From JBOGED01 sp050743625 (GTDB taxonomy: Bacteria > Actinomycetota > Nitriliruptoria > Euzebyales > Egibacteraceae), in assembly GCA_050743625.1 (NCBI GenBank), contig JBOGED010000294.1:1-56169 (forward strand): a stretch of DNA of 56,169 nucleotides. The letters run 5' to 3'. The translations under genes were made by a program, and so were the position numbers. Below are positions 1 to 8,792 of this stretch, piece after piece. Position 1 is the first letter of the stretch; every line of letters begins with the position of its first letter. The notes under the pieces are model-generated. The model worked only from the letters and a program-made list of their open reading frames with translations. It was not told the DNA's origin and ran no database searches.

Positions 1-207
1 CAGGGCGGGTGTGCGATTACGGGCGGGGATGCGCCCGAGCAGGCACATCACACCGGGAACGCCGCGAGGCGAGCGGGTGGGCGGCTGCGGTCGGAAACAG
101 CAACGTCATTTATGCCCAGCCCCTTAGGGTCCCTTCCTCGCTCGCCGTCAACGACCACCTCGTCTGACCACCGACGGTTATTGTGGCCGAAGTGCCCGGT
201 GGTCATC

Positions 208-360
208 TCACCGCTCGGGCCGGTCGTCTTCGCCCTCTCTCCGGGATCGGAACCCCAACCAGATAAAATACACCCCTGCCGCCAAGAAGGTCAGCATCGG
301 CAGGGCGAGGGCCAGCCACGTGCCGGGGTCCGTTCTGGCCTGGGCGAAAATGGCCTGCAT
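208..360 (-). CDS. small single-span membrane protein (50 aa), function unknown
   Basis: A 50-codon frame runs from an ATG at 360 to a TGA at 208-210. GGAGG sits 7 nt before the ATG, which makes it a convincing gene despite its size. The peptide starts MQAIFAQARTDPG, has one hydrophobic segment at about residues 15-37 (from WLALALPML to YFIWLGF) and ends in a charged tail of Arg, Glu and Asp. That layout suggests a small inner-membrane protein with a cytoplasmic C-terminus. I do not recognise the family. Any operon partner downstream would lie to the left of the window. Confidence 0.6.
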   Translation of the reverse strand: MQAIFAQARTDPGTWLALALPMLTFLAAGVYFIWLGFRSRREGEDDRPER

Positions 361-531
361 CGCTACACCTCCGACCGAGTGTAAGACTCACAAGGCTGGC
401 AGCGTAACGTGGTACGGCTCCAGCGGTTGGTTCGCCCGCAACCCGACGGCGAGGGTCATGAGCCAGGGGAAGCCAACGTACTCGACGGTTGGGCGCGTAT
501 CAGGGCCGACGAGTGCATGGAAGGATGAGCC

Positions 532-1326
532 ATGGACTTCGTCTCCCATTTCCATCGCGAGATCGTGGCGTTCGAGGCCGCGGTCCGTCGGGCGGCCTTC
601 GCCGACGAGGCGCCCTTGATCCCGTCCTGCCCCGGCTGGTCGGTGTCCGATCTGATCGCGCACCTGGGCGGAGTGCACCGATACCTCACCCGTGTCATCA
701 TGCACCGGCTTCAGGAACCGCTGGACACCGCGGACCTCACCTTCCTCGAGCTCCCCGCAGACATCCAGGGTTGGCCGATGCCGGAGCATGCGCCGAATCG
801 TGGACCGGTGCCGGTCGGCCTGATCGGCTGGTTCGCGGCCGGGGCCTTCGCGCTGGAGTCACTGTTCAGGAGCTGTGGTCCGGGTGAGACGGTGTGGACG
901 TGGTCGCAAGACCAGACCACCGGGTTCTGGTTCCGGGTGCAGGCCATCGAGGCGGCCGTGCACCGCTGGGACGCCCAGAGCGCGACCGGAGCGGCCCAGC
1001 CGATCGAGGCTGAGCTCGCGGCAGACGCCGTCGGCCAGACCTTCGAGGTCATGGCGCCAGCTCGGCGTGCTTGGATGCAGGCCCCGCCCGGATCGGGCGA
1101 GCGGTTCCGGCTCCGGCAGACCGACGGCACAGGCAACTGGACGGTGCACTTCGAAGGCGATGACGTCCAGCTCACCGAGAGCGCCGGGCCTTGCGACGTC
1201 GAGTTGGCCGGTACCGCGTCGGATCTGATGTTGTTCCTGTGGCAGCGGATCCCCGCAGACCGGCTCGAGGTGAAGGGCGACCAGGATGTGCTCGACCGCT
1301 ACTTCACCCTCGTCCCTCCCATGTGA
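532..1326 (+). CDS. maleylpyruvate isomerase family, mycothiol-dependent (DinB-like) protein
   Basis: The 264-residue protein has the N-terminal hallmark of the actinobacterial mycothiol-dependent maleylpyruvate isomerase family: PSCPGWSVSDLIAHLGGVHR at about residues 30-49, within a DinB/MDMPI four-helix bundle. A conserved block follows (EAAVHRWDAQ at about 138-147), and a C-terminal SCP2-like domain covers about 170-264. The ATG at 532 has AAGGA 7 nt upstream. The family includes mycothiol-dependent isomerases and thiol transferases, but most members have no known substrate. The gene stands alone, with no neighbour on its strand to suggest a pathway. Family assignment is firm; the reaction is unknown. 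Confidence 0.85.
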   Translation: MDFVSHFHREIVAFEAAVRRAAFADEAPLIPSCPGWSVSDLIAHLGGVHRYLTRVIMHRLQEPLDTADLTFLELPADIQGWPMPEHAPNRGPVPVGLIGWFAAGAFALESLFRSCGPGETVWTWSQDQTTGFWFRVQAIEAAVHRWDAQSATGAAQPIEAELAADAVGQTFEVMAPARRAWMQAPPGSGERFRLRQTDGTGNWTVHFEGDDVQLTESAGPCDVELAGTASDLMLFLWQRIPADRLEVKGDQDVLDRYFTLVPPM

Positions 1327-1900
1327 CCGAAACGCCGATTTGCGTCGTGATCCGTGAGACGGCCCGTCGGCGGGCACGGTACGCGGCCGTCCGGCAGACC
1401 GGGCCACAGTAGATCGCGTCCGCATGGGCGGTGGCCGTGGCCATGGATGAAGTAGTGCCCTCCCCGGCGTGACCGGGCATGTCTTCGCCGTACGCCGGCT
1501 GCTCGCCGTGCTCCTGCTCCTGGTCGACGCCGACGGGCGCCATCGACGACTTCATGGCGCTGGCCTGGGGCGGGCGACTGGCGCGCGAAGCTCGAGCAGC
1601 GCGTCCCGGGAGGTGGTGAGCAGGCGAGAGGGACGCCATGGCCGCATCACTCAACCCGTGCGCTACCTGGGTGGCACAAGAGCCGGCCGCTGTTCGACGA
1701 TATCCGCGACCTCGGCGCCAACCACTCATGCCCGATCGCCCATCCCACGGAGGTCGCCCCTCGCTCGCGGCCTTCTTTGCATGATACCGCCTGCCGGCGT
1801 AGGCCCAGCACGAAGAGGGCGCGGAGGTGGTAGCGCCCGCCGGGGTCAGTGTGGCCACGCGGCACTCGGGGGGTAAGCGCCGATGCAGTCTGTCCGGGTG
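1327..1900. other. 574-bp stretch without a recognisable gene
   Basis: Several frames are open on both strands, as expected at this GC content, but none has a clear ribosome binding site together with recognisable motifs. Short pieces look as if they could derive from decayed coding sequence, for example the plus-strand frame around 1670-1790, but I could not assign a family. It separates the isomerase-type gene from the 3' end of dprA, so two convergent transcripts end here. Confidence 0.4.
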
Positions 1901-3019
1901 TCAGGCGGAGGCGACGAGGCCGCGGGCGGTGGATTGGGCCAGGCCACGGGTGGTCAGCTCGGCGGCGGCGGCCAGGACCTCAGAGATCGGGCGGTTCAGG
2001 GTGGCCGCGAGCTCGCCGGGTGAGGTGGGAACAGGACCCAACAGGCGAAGAACCGCCCCGGCCGGAGCGCCCAAGCCGGGCGGCGCCACGGATCCTGGAG
2101 CCTTACAGGGCTGGGCCGGGTCCAGGCTGAGGGCCTCGAGGACGTCTTCGAGGCGGGTCAGTGGCTGGGCGCCGTCGCGGATGAGGTCCAAGGGCCCACG
2201 GGCGGTCGGCTGGTTCAGCGAGCCCGGCACCGCGAGCACGTCCCGTCCCTGCGCGGCGGCCAGGCGAGCTGTCTGTAACGCCCCGCTGCGCTCCCGCGCC
2301 TCCACGACCACAGTGATATCGGCCAAACCGCTCAAGATCCGGTTGCGCCACGGGAAATTTCTCGGCCTAGGACCCACCCCGGGCAACAGCTCCGTGACCA
2401 AGCCACCCGAGGCGGCGACACGCTCACGCAACGCCCCGTCGCCATACGGGTAATCCACCCCGAAGCCAGTGCCAAGCACACCCACGGTCAACCCTCCCGC
2501 CTCCAACGCCCCGTAATGAGCAGCCTGATCGATCCCCCGAGCCATCCCCGACACCACGACCACACCACGACTGGCCAGCAGACGGCTCAACCGCGCGGCC
2601 GTACGCCGGCCATCCCACGTCGGCTGGCGCGTCCCCACGACGGCGACCGAGGGCGCGTCGGGCACCGCGGCCCGCCCCGCCCGGCGGACGAAGATCCACG
2701 GCGGCGCGCCCAACTCAGGCCACGCATTCGCCAGCCGAACGGGATAGCCAGGTTCACCGACCACCCACAACGCGGCGTTCGCGCTGGCCAGCGAGCACCC
2801 AGCCCGGTCAGTCGCCGCTCGGTCCGCGAGCCTGCCGCGACGACCCAGCGCCTCCTCCAACGCCGACACGACAGCCTCGGCGTCGGTGGCCTCGGCCGCG
2901 TCGAGCCGTGCGGCAACGCAGCGACGGACCAACTCCGGCGTCACCTCCGGCGTGGCGGCCAACCGCACCACCCGCAACACCAGCCCCGGGTCGCCACCCA
3001 ACCGCGCCGTCCAGCTCAC
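1901..3019 (-). CDS. dprA: DNA-processing protein DprA
   Basis: DprA loads RecA onto incoming single-stranded DNA during natural transformation. The 372-residue product has a helical N-terminal region, the Rossmann-like DprA/Smf core (VVGTRQPTWDG, then GMARGIDQAAHYGALEAGG, VLGTGFGVDYPYG, and NFPWRNRILSGL with VVEARERSGAL) and a winged-helix C-terminus. I chose the GTG at 3017-3019: it overlaps the comM stop as GTGA and has GGAGG 7 nt upstream, which suggests translational coupling. A longer frame from 3052 lacks such a signal. It is the last gene of the yraN-comM-dprA run. In actinobacteria this trio is often kept without proven competence. Confidence 0.93.
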   Translation of the reverse strand: MSWTARLGGDPGLVLRVVRLAATPEVTPELVRRCVAARLDAAEATDAEAVVSALEEALGRRGRLADRAATDRAGCSLASANAALWVVGEPGYPVRLANAWPELGAPPWIFVRRAGRAAVPDAPSVAVVGTRQPTWDGRRTAARLSRLLASRGVVVVSGMARGIDQAAHYGALEAGGLTVGVLGTGFGVDYPYGDGALRERVAASGGLVTELLPGVGPRPRNFPWRNRILSGLADITVVVEARERSGALQTARLAAAQGRDVLAVPGSLNQPTARGPLDLIRDGAQPLTRLEDVLEALSLDPAQPCKAPGSVAPPGLGAPAGAVLRLLGPVPTSPGELAATLNRPISEVLAAAAELTTRGLAQSTARGLVASA

Positions 3020-4533
3020 CCGGCACCCTCCACGGCCGTAGGCACCGCGCACGCGCGCAGCTGCATCCGGTGAGCCAGCGCCTCGAACGCGTGGTGCGAC
3101 TCGACGAGCTCGCTGCCCTCTAGGTCGGCGCAGGTCCGCGCCACGCGCAGCGCACGATCGAACCCCCGACCGGTCAGCTCACCCGCCTCGACGGCGTCGG
3201 CGAGCGCGCGCAGGGCCGCCGGACGGGTGACCGCACGCAACGCGAACGGGCGCGCCTCACGGTTCGTCGTCCCCCACCGCTGGGCGGCCATCCCCCGAGC
3301 CGCGACGACCCTGGCCGCCACCGCCACGCTGGGCTCACCCTCACCGCCAGCCAACAGCGACGACGCCGACAGCCGAGCGACGTTGGGAGCCAGGTCGAAC
3401 CGATCCGCCAACGGTCCCGACAACCGCGACCGATACCCCCATATCGCATCATCTGAGCACGAACACCGATCCCCACCACCACACGGACACGGGTTCGCCG
3501 CGGCAACCACCTGCACAAGCGCCGGGTAGGTGACCGTCGCCCGTGAGCGAGCGATACGGACCAGCCCCTCCTCCAGCGGCTCGCGAAGCGACTCCAACAG
3601 ATGTCGCGGCCACTCGAACAGCTCATCCAAGAACAGACATCCCCTATGCGCGAGCGAGAGTTCCCCCGGCCTCGCGACGCCACTTCCTCCTCCGAGCAAG
3701 GCCGCCGCGCTCATCGAGTGGTGAGGAGCCCGCAGCGGTGGCCGATGGTCGAGCCCGCACGGATCGGACAGCAGACCCGCGACTGAGCGGACAGCTGCCA
3801 GCTCGAGCGCCTCAGCCCTGCTCAAAGGGGGAAGGATTCCCGGCAGCCGGTGGGCTAGCATCGACTTTCCACAGCCTGGAGGGCCGAGCAACAACAGGTG
3901 ATGACCGCCGGCCGCGGCGATCTCTAACGCCCGTCGCGCCTCAGCCTGCCCACGAACGTCGCCAAGGTCGGGGGATCCCTCGCCCGGCGGCGTCCCCAAG
4001 GGTGGCGACACCGTTCGGGGCAGCTGGTCTCCGCGCAGGAGGTGGACGAGCTCGGCGAGCGCGGAGACCGGCACAACCTCCAGGTCCTCGACCAACGCCG
4101 CCTCAGCCGCGTTCTCCTCGGCGACGAGCAGCCTGCGATCCGACCCGGCGAGCGACGACGCCGCTGGCAGGACACCCGTGACTGGTCGCACCGCGCCGTC
4201 GAGGGAGAGCTCGCCCAGCAGGACGCACCGCGCGAGGGCGTCGCCCGGGACCACACCCTCCTCGGCGAGAATGGCGGACGCCATCGCAAGATCGAAGCGC
4301 GCCCCTACCTTGGGAACGTCGGCGGGGGCCAGGGACACCAGGAACTTCCGAGAGGCTAAGGTCACCCCGACCGCCCGGAGCGCGGTGCGCACACGGTGCA
4401 CGGCCTGGGCGGCCGCCGCGCCGCTCGACCCGATGACGCTGAAACCTGGCAAGCCCGCCCCGACGTGGGCCTCGACGACGACGGGGACTGGCTCCAATCC
4501 CACGACCGCGACAGTCGACGCGCGAGCGACCAT
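3016..4533 (-). CDS. comM: ComM/YifB family Mg-chelatase-like AAA+ ATPase
   Basis: This 505-residue protein has the full ComM layout: an N-terminal Lon-protease-like fold (from GLEPVPVVVEAHVGAGLPGF to about residue 170), an AAA+ core with Walker A GPPGCGKS and Walker B CLFLDELFEW, and a C-terminal Mg-chelatase lid. ComM is a hexameric helicase that drives branch migration when transformed or foreign DNA recombines. The ATG at 4533 lies one base past the yraN stop, and the 3' end overlaps dprA by 4 bp, so the three genes are probably co-transcribed. Length is normal for the family. Confidence 0.93.
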   Translation of the reverse strand: MVARASTVAVVGLEPVPVVVEAHVGAGLPGFSVIGSSGAAAAQAVHRVRTALRAVGVTLASRKFLVSLAPADVPKVGARFDLAMASAILAEEGVVPGDALARCVLLGELSLDGAVRPVTGVLPAASSLAGSDRRLLVAEENAAEAALVEDLEVVPVSALAELVHLLRGDQLPRTVSPPLGTPPGEGSPDLGDVRGQAEARRALEIAAAGGHHLLLLGPPGCGKSMLAHRLPGILPPLSRAEALELAAVRSVAGLLSDPCGLDHRPPLRAPHHSMSAAALLGGGSGVARPGELSLAHRGCLFLDELFEWPRHLLESLREPLEEGLVRIARSRATVTYPALVQVVAAANPCPCGGGDRCSCSDDAIWGYRSRLSGPLADRFDLAPNVARLSASSLLAGGEGEPSVAVAARVVAARGMAAQRWGTTNREARPFALRAVTRPAALRALADAVEAGELTGRGFDRALRVARTCADLEGSELVESHHAFEALAHRMQLRACAVPTAVEGAG

Positions 4534-4534
4534 C

Positions 4535-4897
4535 TCACGCTACCCCCCGCAGGTGCAGGATCTCCGCGCGCTCCGGTCCTGACCAGCACACGCCGATCAC
4601 GTCGAAGCGCACCTCGGGAGCACGCGTGCCGGTCGCGCGCAGCCAAGCCACCGCAAGACGCCGCATCTGCGCGCGCTTCCTCGGCGTGACGGCCTCCAGC
4701 GGCCCGCCGGCCGCCTGCCCGCGTCGCGCCTTGACCTCGCAGAAGACGATCGCGTCGCCGTCGCGCGCCACGACGTCGATCTCACCGCGCACTCCGCCAG
4801 CCACGTATCGCCAGTTACGGTCGAGCAGCTGTAGGCCGCAAGCTCGCATGTGCAGCACCGCCATCTCTTCACCGATCCATCCCAGATTAATGGCCAT
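4535..4897 (-). CDS. YraN family (UPF0102) endonuclease-like protein
   Basis: The 120-residue product has the restriction-endonuclease-like core of the YraN family: GEIDVVARDGDAIVFCEVK at about residues 38-56 holds the Asp and the Glu-x-Lys pair of the PD-(D/E)xK nuclease fold. The family is nearly universal, and its role in DNA repair or recombination is inferred from fold and gene neighbours. Its place at the head of yraN-comM-dprA is the standard actinobacterial order. The ATG at 4897 is followed by the typical NLGWIGEEMAVLHMRACG helix. Confidence 0.9.
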   Translation of the reverse strand: MAINLGWIGEEMAVLHMRACGLQLLDRNWRYVAGGVRGEIDVVARDGDAIVFCEVKARRGQAAGGPLEAVTPRKRAQMRRLAVAWLRATGTRAPEVRFDVIGVCWSGPERAEILHLRGVA

Positions 4898-4971
4898 GAA
4901 GAGAAGGTAACGCGGTTTTACAATATTCTAGACTGCTCCAGCAAAATTGTGGATAACCTGTCGCCGCGTGG

Positions 4972-5088
4972 TCAGAGCAGCCCGAACGCCCACGCCAATA
5001 GCAGGGCGATCACGACGATGCCGATCACCAGCAACGCGATGTCACGACTCTTGGAGTCGCGGTAGCGGCGGGTCGCGTTGAAGCCCAC
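4972..5088 (-). CDS. tiny membrane protein (38 aa) downstream of the DUF2469 gene
   Basis: A 38-codon frame with a GTG start at 5086-5088 begins 3 bases after the DUF2469 stop. It encodes a basic N-terminus (VGFNATRRYRDSKSRD) followed by one hydrophobic helix (IALLVIGIVVIALLLAWAFG) and ends after GLL. The split between a positive head and a transmembrane span looks real. The ribosome binding site is weak, so translation may depend on coupling to the upstream gene. No function is known to me. Confidence 0.5.
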   Translation of the reverse strand: MGFNATRRYRDSKSRDIALLVIGIVVIALLLAWAFGLL

Positions 5089-5091
5089 GCC

Positions 5092-5412
5092 TTAACCGCC
5101 GAGGAAGGGTGGGAGGCTTTCGCTTTCGACCTTCGCGAGCTCTTCGACATTCACGTCACGGAAGGTGAGGACGCGGACGTGGGTGATGAAGCGAGCGGGA
5201 CGATACATGTCCCAGACCCAGGCGTCGCGCAACTTGACCTCGAAGTAGACCTCGCCATCGACGTGACGGGGGGCAACCTCGACCTCGTTCGCCAGGTAGA
5301 AGCGCCGCTCGGTCTCGACGATGTACTTGAACATCCTGACCACGTCGCGGTACTCGCGATAGAGCGCAAGCTCCATCTCGATCTCGTAACGCTCGAGATC
5401 CTCCGCGCTCAT
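5092..5412 (-). CDS. DUF2469 family protein
   Basis: This 106-residue acidic protein begins MSAEDLERYEIEMELALYRE, the conserved opening of the actinobacterial DUF2469 family, and continues with REYRDVVRMFKYIVETERRF and an aromatic block (DAWVWDMYRPARF). It is normally found between lepB or rnhB and yraN, as here. Its biochemical role is unknown. A longer frame to 5499 would read back into lepB, so the start at 5412, just past the lepB stop at 5421, is preferred. An ATG two codons upstream (5418) is also possible. Confidence 0.88.
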   Translation of the reverse strand: MSAEDLERYEIEMELALYREYRDVVRMFKYIVETERRFYLANEVEVAPRHVDGEVYFEVKLRDAWVWDMYRPARFITHVRVLTFRDVNVEELAKVESESLPPFLGG

Positions 5413-5420
5413 CACCATCC

Positions 5421-6236
5421 CTACCCGCTGACGGTTTCTGCGTATTGATCCTCGTCCGCCACCGATCCTAGGGCGCCGGAGACCTCGCCGCCGAGCCATG
5501 GCGGCAACGACGCCTGGGCTGACGAGGGTTGGTACTCCGCCCTCGATAACACCCCGAGATTGTCCAGGGGCCAGATGATCACGAACGCCCGACCGACCAA
5601 CTCCTCGCGCGGGATCTGACCGAGCGAAGCCCGACTATCGTCAGAGTTCGGGCGGTTGTCCCCCATCATGAAGTAGTGCCCGGGTCGTACGGTCACGGGG
5701 CCGAAGTCGCCGTTGTCCCGCACCGACAGATACCCGCCGTGATGGGTCTCCGCCTCTGGGAGCTCAACACCGTTCACGTACACGACGCCTCGGCGTACCT
5801 CGACCACGTCGCCGGGAAGGCCGATGATGCGCTTGATGAAATCCTTCTGTCCGGGCTGACTCAACCCGAGCGCTGCCGCGGGAGCCCTCAAGATCCGCTC
5901 CAACAGGCTCAAGTCGCCTTCGCCGGGCGGCGGGACGATGTCCGAATGCGTGAACACGACGACCTCGCCGCGACGAGGATCCCGAACGTCGTACACGACT
6001 TTGTTCACCAGTACCCGGTCGCCGATGAGCAACGTTGGCTCCATCGAGCGCGATGGGATGAAAAAGGCCTGGATAAGAAAGGTCTTTAGCACCAGCGCCA
6101 GCCCGAACGCGATCAGCATGAGCACGGGGAGCTCAGCGAGGAAGCTCCGCCGACGCTTCGGCGTCACCGATGCCGCGCCGGGCTGTTCGGTGTCCGCAAC
6201 CGGACTGGTAAGCGGCTCAGGTCCCGACCGGCTCAC
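5421..6236 (-). CDS. lepB: signal peptidase I (first copy)
   Basis: Type I signal peptidase cleaves signal peptides from secreted preproteins at the outer face of the membrane. One transmembrane helix (LPVLMLIAFGLALVLKTFLI) is followed by box B with the nucleophilic Ser (FIPSRSMEPTL), box C (GDRVLVNKV), box D with the catalytic Lys (KDFIKRIIGLPGD) and box E (MMGDNRPNSDDSR). The GTG at 6236 lies inside the rplS 3' end with AAGGAG 4 nt upstream; a GTG nearer the membrane helix is an alternative. The product is 271 aa. It is one of two signal peptidases flanking rplS. Confidence 0.92.
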   Translation of the reverse strand: MSRSGPEPLTSPVADTEQPGAASVTPKRRRSFLAELPVLMLIAFGLALVLKTFLIQAFFIPSRSMEPTLLIGDRVLVNKVVYDVRDPRRGEVVVFTHSDIVPPPGEGDLSLLERILRAPAAALGLSQPGQKDFIKRIIGLPGDVVEVRRGVVYVNGVELPEAETHHGGYLSVRDNGDFGPVTVRPGHYFMMGDNRPNSDDSRASLGQIPREELVGRAFVIIWPLDNLGVLSRAEYQPSSAQASLPPWLGGEVSGALGSVADEDQYAETVSG

Positions 6237-6576
6237 GGAGCTCCTTGATCTTCGCCTTCTTCCCGACCCGATCACGCAGATAGTAGAGCTTCGCGCGACG
6301 GACCTTACCCCTACGTACCACCTCGATGTGATCGATCACCGGGGCGTGGACGGGAAACGTCCGCTCGACGCCCACCGCGTTGAAGCTGATCTTTCGGACG
6401 GTGAACGTCTCGCGGATCCCGCTGCCCCGGCGGGCGATGACCACGCCCTCGAACACCTGGATCCTGGAGCGGTTACCCTCGGTGACCTTCACATGCACAC
6501 GAACCGTGTCACCGGGGCGGAAGGAGGGCACGTCCTCGCGCAAGTTCGCGATATCGACGAGGTCGGTCGGGTTCAC
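6217..6576 (-). CDS. rplS: 50S ribosomal protein L19
   Basis: The 119-residue L19 begins MNPTDLVDIANLREDVPSFR and shows the family blocks GDTVRVHVKVTEGNRSRIQVFEG, VIARRGSGIRETFTVRKISF and a basic C-terminus (GKVRRAKLYYLRDRVGKKAK). L19 sits at the 30S-50S interface. Length and start match the family. Its neighbours are lepB (overlapping downstream) and the second lepB upstream, with a 156-bp non-coding gap between, so it may have its own promoter. Confidence 0.97.
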   Translation of the reverse strand: MNPTDLVDIANLREDVPSFRPGDTVRVHVKVTEGNRSRIQVFEGVVIARRGSGIRETFTVRKISFNAVGVERTFPVHAPVIDHIEVVRRGKVRRAKLYYLRDRVGKKAKIKELREPVGT

Positions 6577-6732
6577 GGCAGCCTCCCGGAGCAGGGCCTA
6601 AGCGCATGGGCAAAGCGGACAGCGGACTGGGGTCTGGCGGTGGCACGGTAGGCCCACGACACTCCAGGCCGTCCGCCGAAGGGCCAGGATAGCGACGAGC
6701 TGGACGCAGCGTCAATCTTCGTCGTAGGCGTT

Positions 6733-7536
6733 TTATCCCCGGAGGGAAAAGGTCGCCGAGGTAGGTGGCCAAAAGACCACGAACGCGCGGCCGACGATCC
6801 GGTCGCGGCGCACGAAGCCGAGGCCGAACCGGCTGTCCAACGAGTTCATCCTGTTGTCACCCATCATGAAGTAACGGCCTGGCGGGACGGTCACCCGCGG
6901 CGAGTCACGTGTTTCGGGCTCAGCGTACGGCTCGGACAGCCGCGCCCCGTTGATGATCACGCCGCCGTCGACGACCTCTACCTCGTCGCCCGGTAGCCCG
7001 ATGATCCGCTTGATGAAGTCGACCTGACCGTCCGCTCGCACGAACCCGAGGGTCGCCAGCACGCGATGGAGAGCGATCGACAGCCCGGGCTCAGGGCGTC
7101 CCTCAGTCGGGGAGGGGCGATGGAACACAATCACCTCGCCGCGCTCGGGTGCCCGGAACCGGTAGGTCACCTTATCGACCAGCACTCGATCCCGGGGATC
7201 CAACGTCGGCATCATCGACTCGGACGGGATGAAATACGCCTGCAGCAGGAATGTCTTGATGAGAACGGTGAGCAGCAGCGCGACGACCGCCATCCGGGGG
7301 ACCTCCGCCAGCCCCGGCCTGGAGCCCTTGACCTTGCCGTGATCCCCCGCCGTCTTCGCCTGAGCCTGCTGACGGTCGAGGCGAACAAGGTCCGGGGGTC
7401 TGACGGCAGTGCCCGCCAACGGTCGGTACAACCTAGATCTGGATGCACGGATCACCCCGAGAGGCACCGCGAGGTCGCCGACGGAGCCGTCCTCGACGCC
7501 CCACCGCTCCAGACCAAAGGAATGGCTCACCAACAC
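6733..7536 (-). CDS. lepB: signal peptidase I (second copy), start uncertain
   Basis: A second type I signal peptidase with all catalytic boxes: a membrane helix (MAVVALLLTVLIKTFLLQ), Ser box (FIPSESMMPTL), box C (RDRVLVDKVTY), Lys box (VDFIKRIIGLPGDEV) and MMGDNRMNSLDSR. The longest frame starts at 7536, but its first 35 or so codons lie inside a 144-bp dispersed repeat and show no family similarity. The true start is therefore probably one of the GTG or TTG codons between about 7450 and 7420; no clear ribosome binding site decides it. It follows trmD on the same strand. Two lepB genes around rplS are common in actinobacteria. Confidence 0.88.
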   Translation of the reverse strand: MLVSHSFGLERWGVEDGSVGDLAVPLGVIRASRSRLYRPLAGTAVRPPDLVRLDRQQAQAKTAGDHGKVKGSRPGLAEVPRMAVVALLLTVLIKTFLLQAYFIPSESMMPTLDPRDRVLVDKVTYRFRAPERGEVIVFHRPSPTEGRPEPGLSIALHRVLATLGFVRADGQVDFIKRIIGLPGDEVEVVDGGVIINGARLSEPYAEPETRDSPRVTVPPGRYFMMGDNRMNSLDSRFGLGFVRRDRIVGRAFVVFWPPTSATFSLRG

Positions 7537-7577
7537 ATCGACAACTCTTTACCGATCACGGTTGTCCAAGCGCCTAG
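7434..7577. repeat. 144-bp dispersed repeat, copy 1
   Basis: From CCTAGATCTGGATGCACGG to CCAAGCGCCTAG this stretch matches 15102-15246 in the same orientation, about 85% by eye, after which similarity stops at both edges. It fills the gap between trmD and the second lepB, carries the trmD stop codon at its right edge and supplies the apparent N-terminus of that lepB. Differences between copies are mostly non-synonymous in either frame, so it is probably non-coding. Both copies end in CTAG-like sequence; clear terminal inverted repeats are not evident. Confidence 0.75.
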
Positions 7578-8272
7578 ATGTCGCCGGATTGCCAGCGCTC
7601 GTAGAGATCGGGGCGGAATGCGCGGGTCCGGGCAATCGCCTGCGCGTGACGCCAGTCGGCGACCTTCTGGTGATCACCGGCGCGCAGCACCTCGGGAACC
7701 CGCATCCCACGGAACTCAGCGGGGCGGGTGTACTGCGGATACTCGAGCAACGCGCGAGTGAACGACTCGTCGCTCGCGCTGTCCTCGTTGCCCATCACGC
7801 CAGGTAGCAGCCGGGTGACGGCTTCGATCACGACGCAGGCGGCGACCTCTCCTCCAGCGAGGACATAGTCACCGATCGAGATCTCGTCGTGCGCCAGCGC
7901 CGTGTGGACGCGCTCGTCGATCCCTTCGTAACGGCCGCACAGCAGGAGCAACGAGGGCTGCATGGATAAGGTGCGGACGAGCTCCTGCCGTAGGGGTTGC
8001 CCCCTCGGAGTGAGCACCACGGTCCTTGGCCGAGCCTCGACCGCACCAAACAACGCCTCGACGGCCGCGAAGAATGGCTCGACCTTCAAGACCATCCCCG
8101 CGCCACCGCCGAACGGGACATCGTCCACGGTGCGGTGACGGTCGGTCGCCCAATCGCGCAGGTCGTGGACCTGAACGTCGAGCAGGCCACCGCCACGGGC
8201 ACGGCCAAGCAGCGACGCCTCCAGAGGCCCAACGAAGAACTCAGGGAACAGCGTGAGAACGTCGACTCTCAC
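7574..8272 (-). CDS. trmD: tRNA (guanine37-N1)-methyltransferase
   Basis: TrmD methylates G37 next to the anticodon, using S-adenosylmethionine held in a trefoil knot, and so prevents frameshifting. The 232-residue product has MRVDVLTLFPEFF at the N-terminus, the substrate loop FGGGAGMVLKVEP, and the knot motifs LLLCGRYEGIDERV and ISIGDYVLAGGEVA with NEDSASDESF. It overlaps the rimM stop by 4 bp as ATGA. Its last codons lie at the edge of the 144-bp repeat but the length is normal, so the repeat has not truncated it. Confidence 0.97.
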   Translation of the reverse strand: MRVDVLTLFPEFFVGPLEASLLGRARGGGLLDVQVHDLRDWATDRHRTVDDVPFGGGAGMVLKVEPFFAAVEALFGAVEARPRTVVLTPRGQPLRQELVRTLSMQPSLLLLCGRYEGIDERVHTALAHDEISIGDYVLAGGEVAACVVIEAVTRLLPGVMGNEDSASDESFTRALLEYPQYTRPAEFRGMRVPEVLRAGDHQKVADWRHAQAIARTRAFRPDLYERWQSGDI

Positions 8273-8790
8273 TGCTCACGCCCGTCTGGCACAAGGCCGG
8301 GGATGGCATGCAACACGATGGGGTCGGCATCGACGTCGATAAGCTCGGCGACGGCGGGGATAAGCAGCTCGCCCCCGTCAGGACGCGCCAAGAGCAGGTA
8401 GTCATGCGCCGCCCCGTCCAGCGCTCGCTCTACGACGCCAACCACGGCGCCGTCATCGTCGACAACTTCCCTGCCGAGCACATCCGTCGTCCACAAGGCG
8501 TCGTCGGCCAAGCGAGCTTGAGCGCGTGGCATCAGGAGCACCGTACCTCGCAACGCTTCGGCGGCCTCCCGATCCGCCACCCCTTCAAAGCGCACAAGGA
8601 GGCGTGCCCGATGGACCCGGCTGGACGCGACACGCAACTCGGAGACGCCAGAGCCAATCGAGAACCGGGTATCGGGAGTGAACTCGACTTCCAGGTCAGG
8701 GTCGGCGAACACATAGACCTCGCCGTGGACGCCGAAGGGCTTGCCCACGGCCCCCGCGACGACGAGGTCCTCGCCGTCGCTTGACGTCAT
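8269..8790 (-). CDS. rimM: 16S rRNA maturation factor RimM
   Basis: RimM binds S19 and helps mature the head of the 30S subunit. The 173-residue product has the RimM N-domain (VVAGAVGKPFGVHGEVYVFADPD), a linker and a PRC-barrel C-domain (LWTTDVLGREVVDDDGAVVG to LIDVDADPI). It starts 2 bp after the stop of the KH-domain gene and overlaps trmD at its 3' end, so the rpsP-KH-rimM-trmD run is one transcription unit. Confidence 0.95.
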   Translation of the reverse strand: MTSSDGEDLVVAGAVGKPFGVHGEVYVFADPDLEVEFTPDTRFSIGSGVSELRVASSRVHRARLLVRFEGVADREAAEALRGTVLLMPRAQARLADDALWTTDVLGREVVDDDGAVVGVVERALDGAAHDYLLLARPDGGELLIPAVAELIDVDADPIVLHAIPGLVPDGREQ

Positions 8791-8792
8791 GG

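Noticed and set aside
5092..5499. 135-aa version of the DUF2469 protein starting at 5499
   Set aside because: The first 29 residues are antisense-like Arg-rich sequence overlapping lepB; the family N-terminus MSAEDLERYE begins at 5412.
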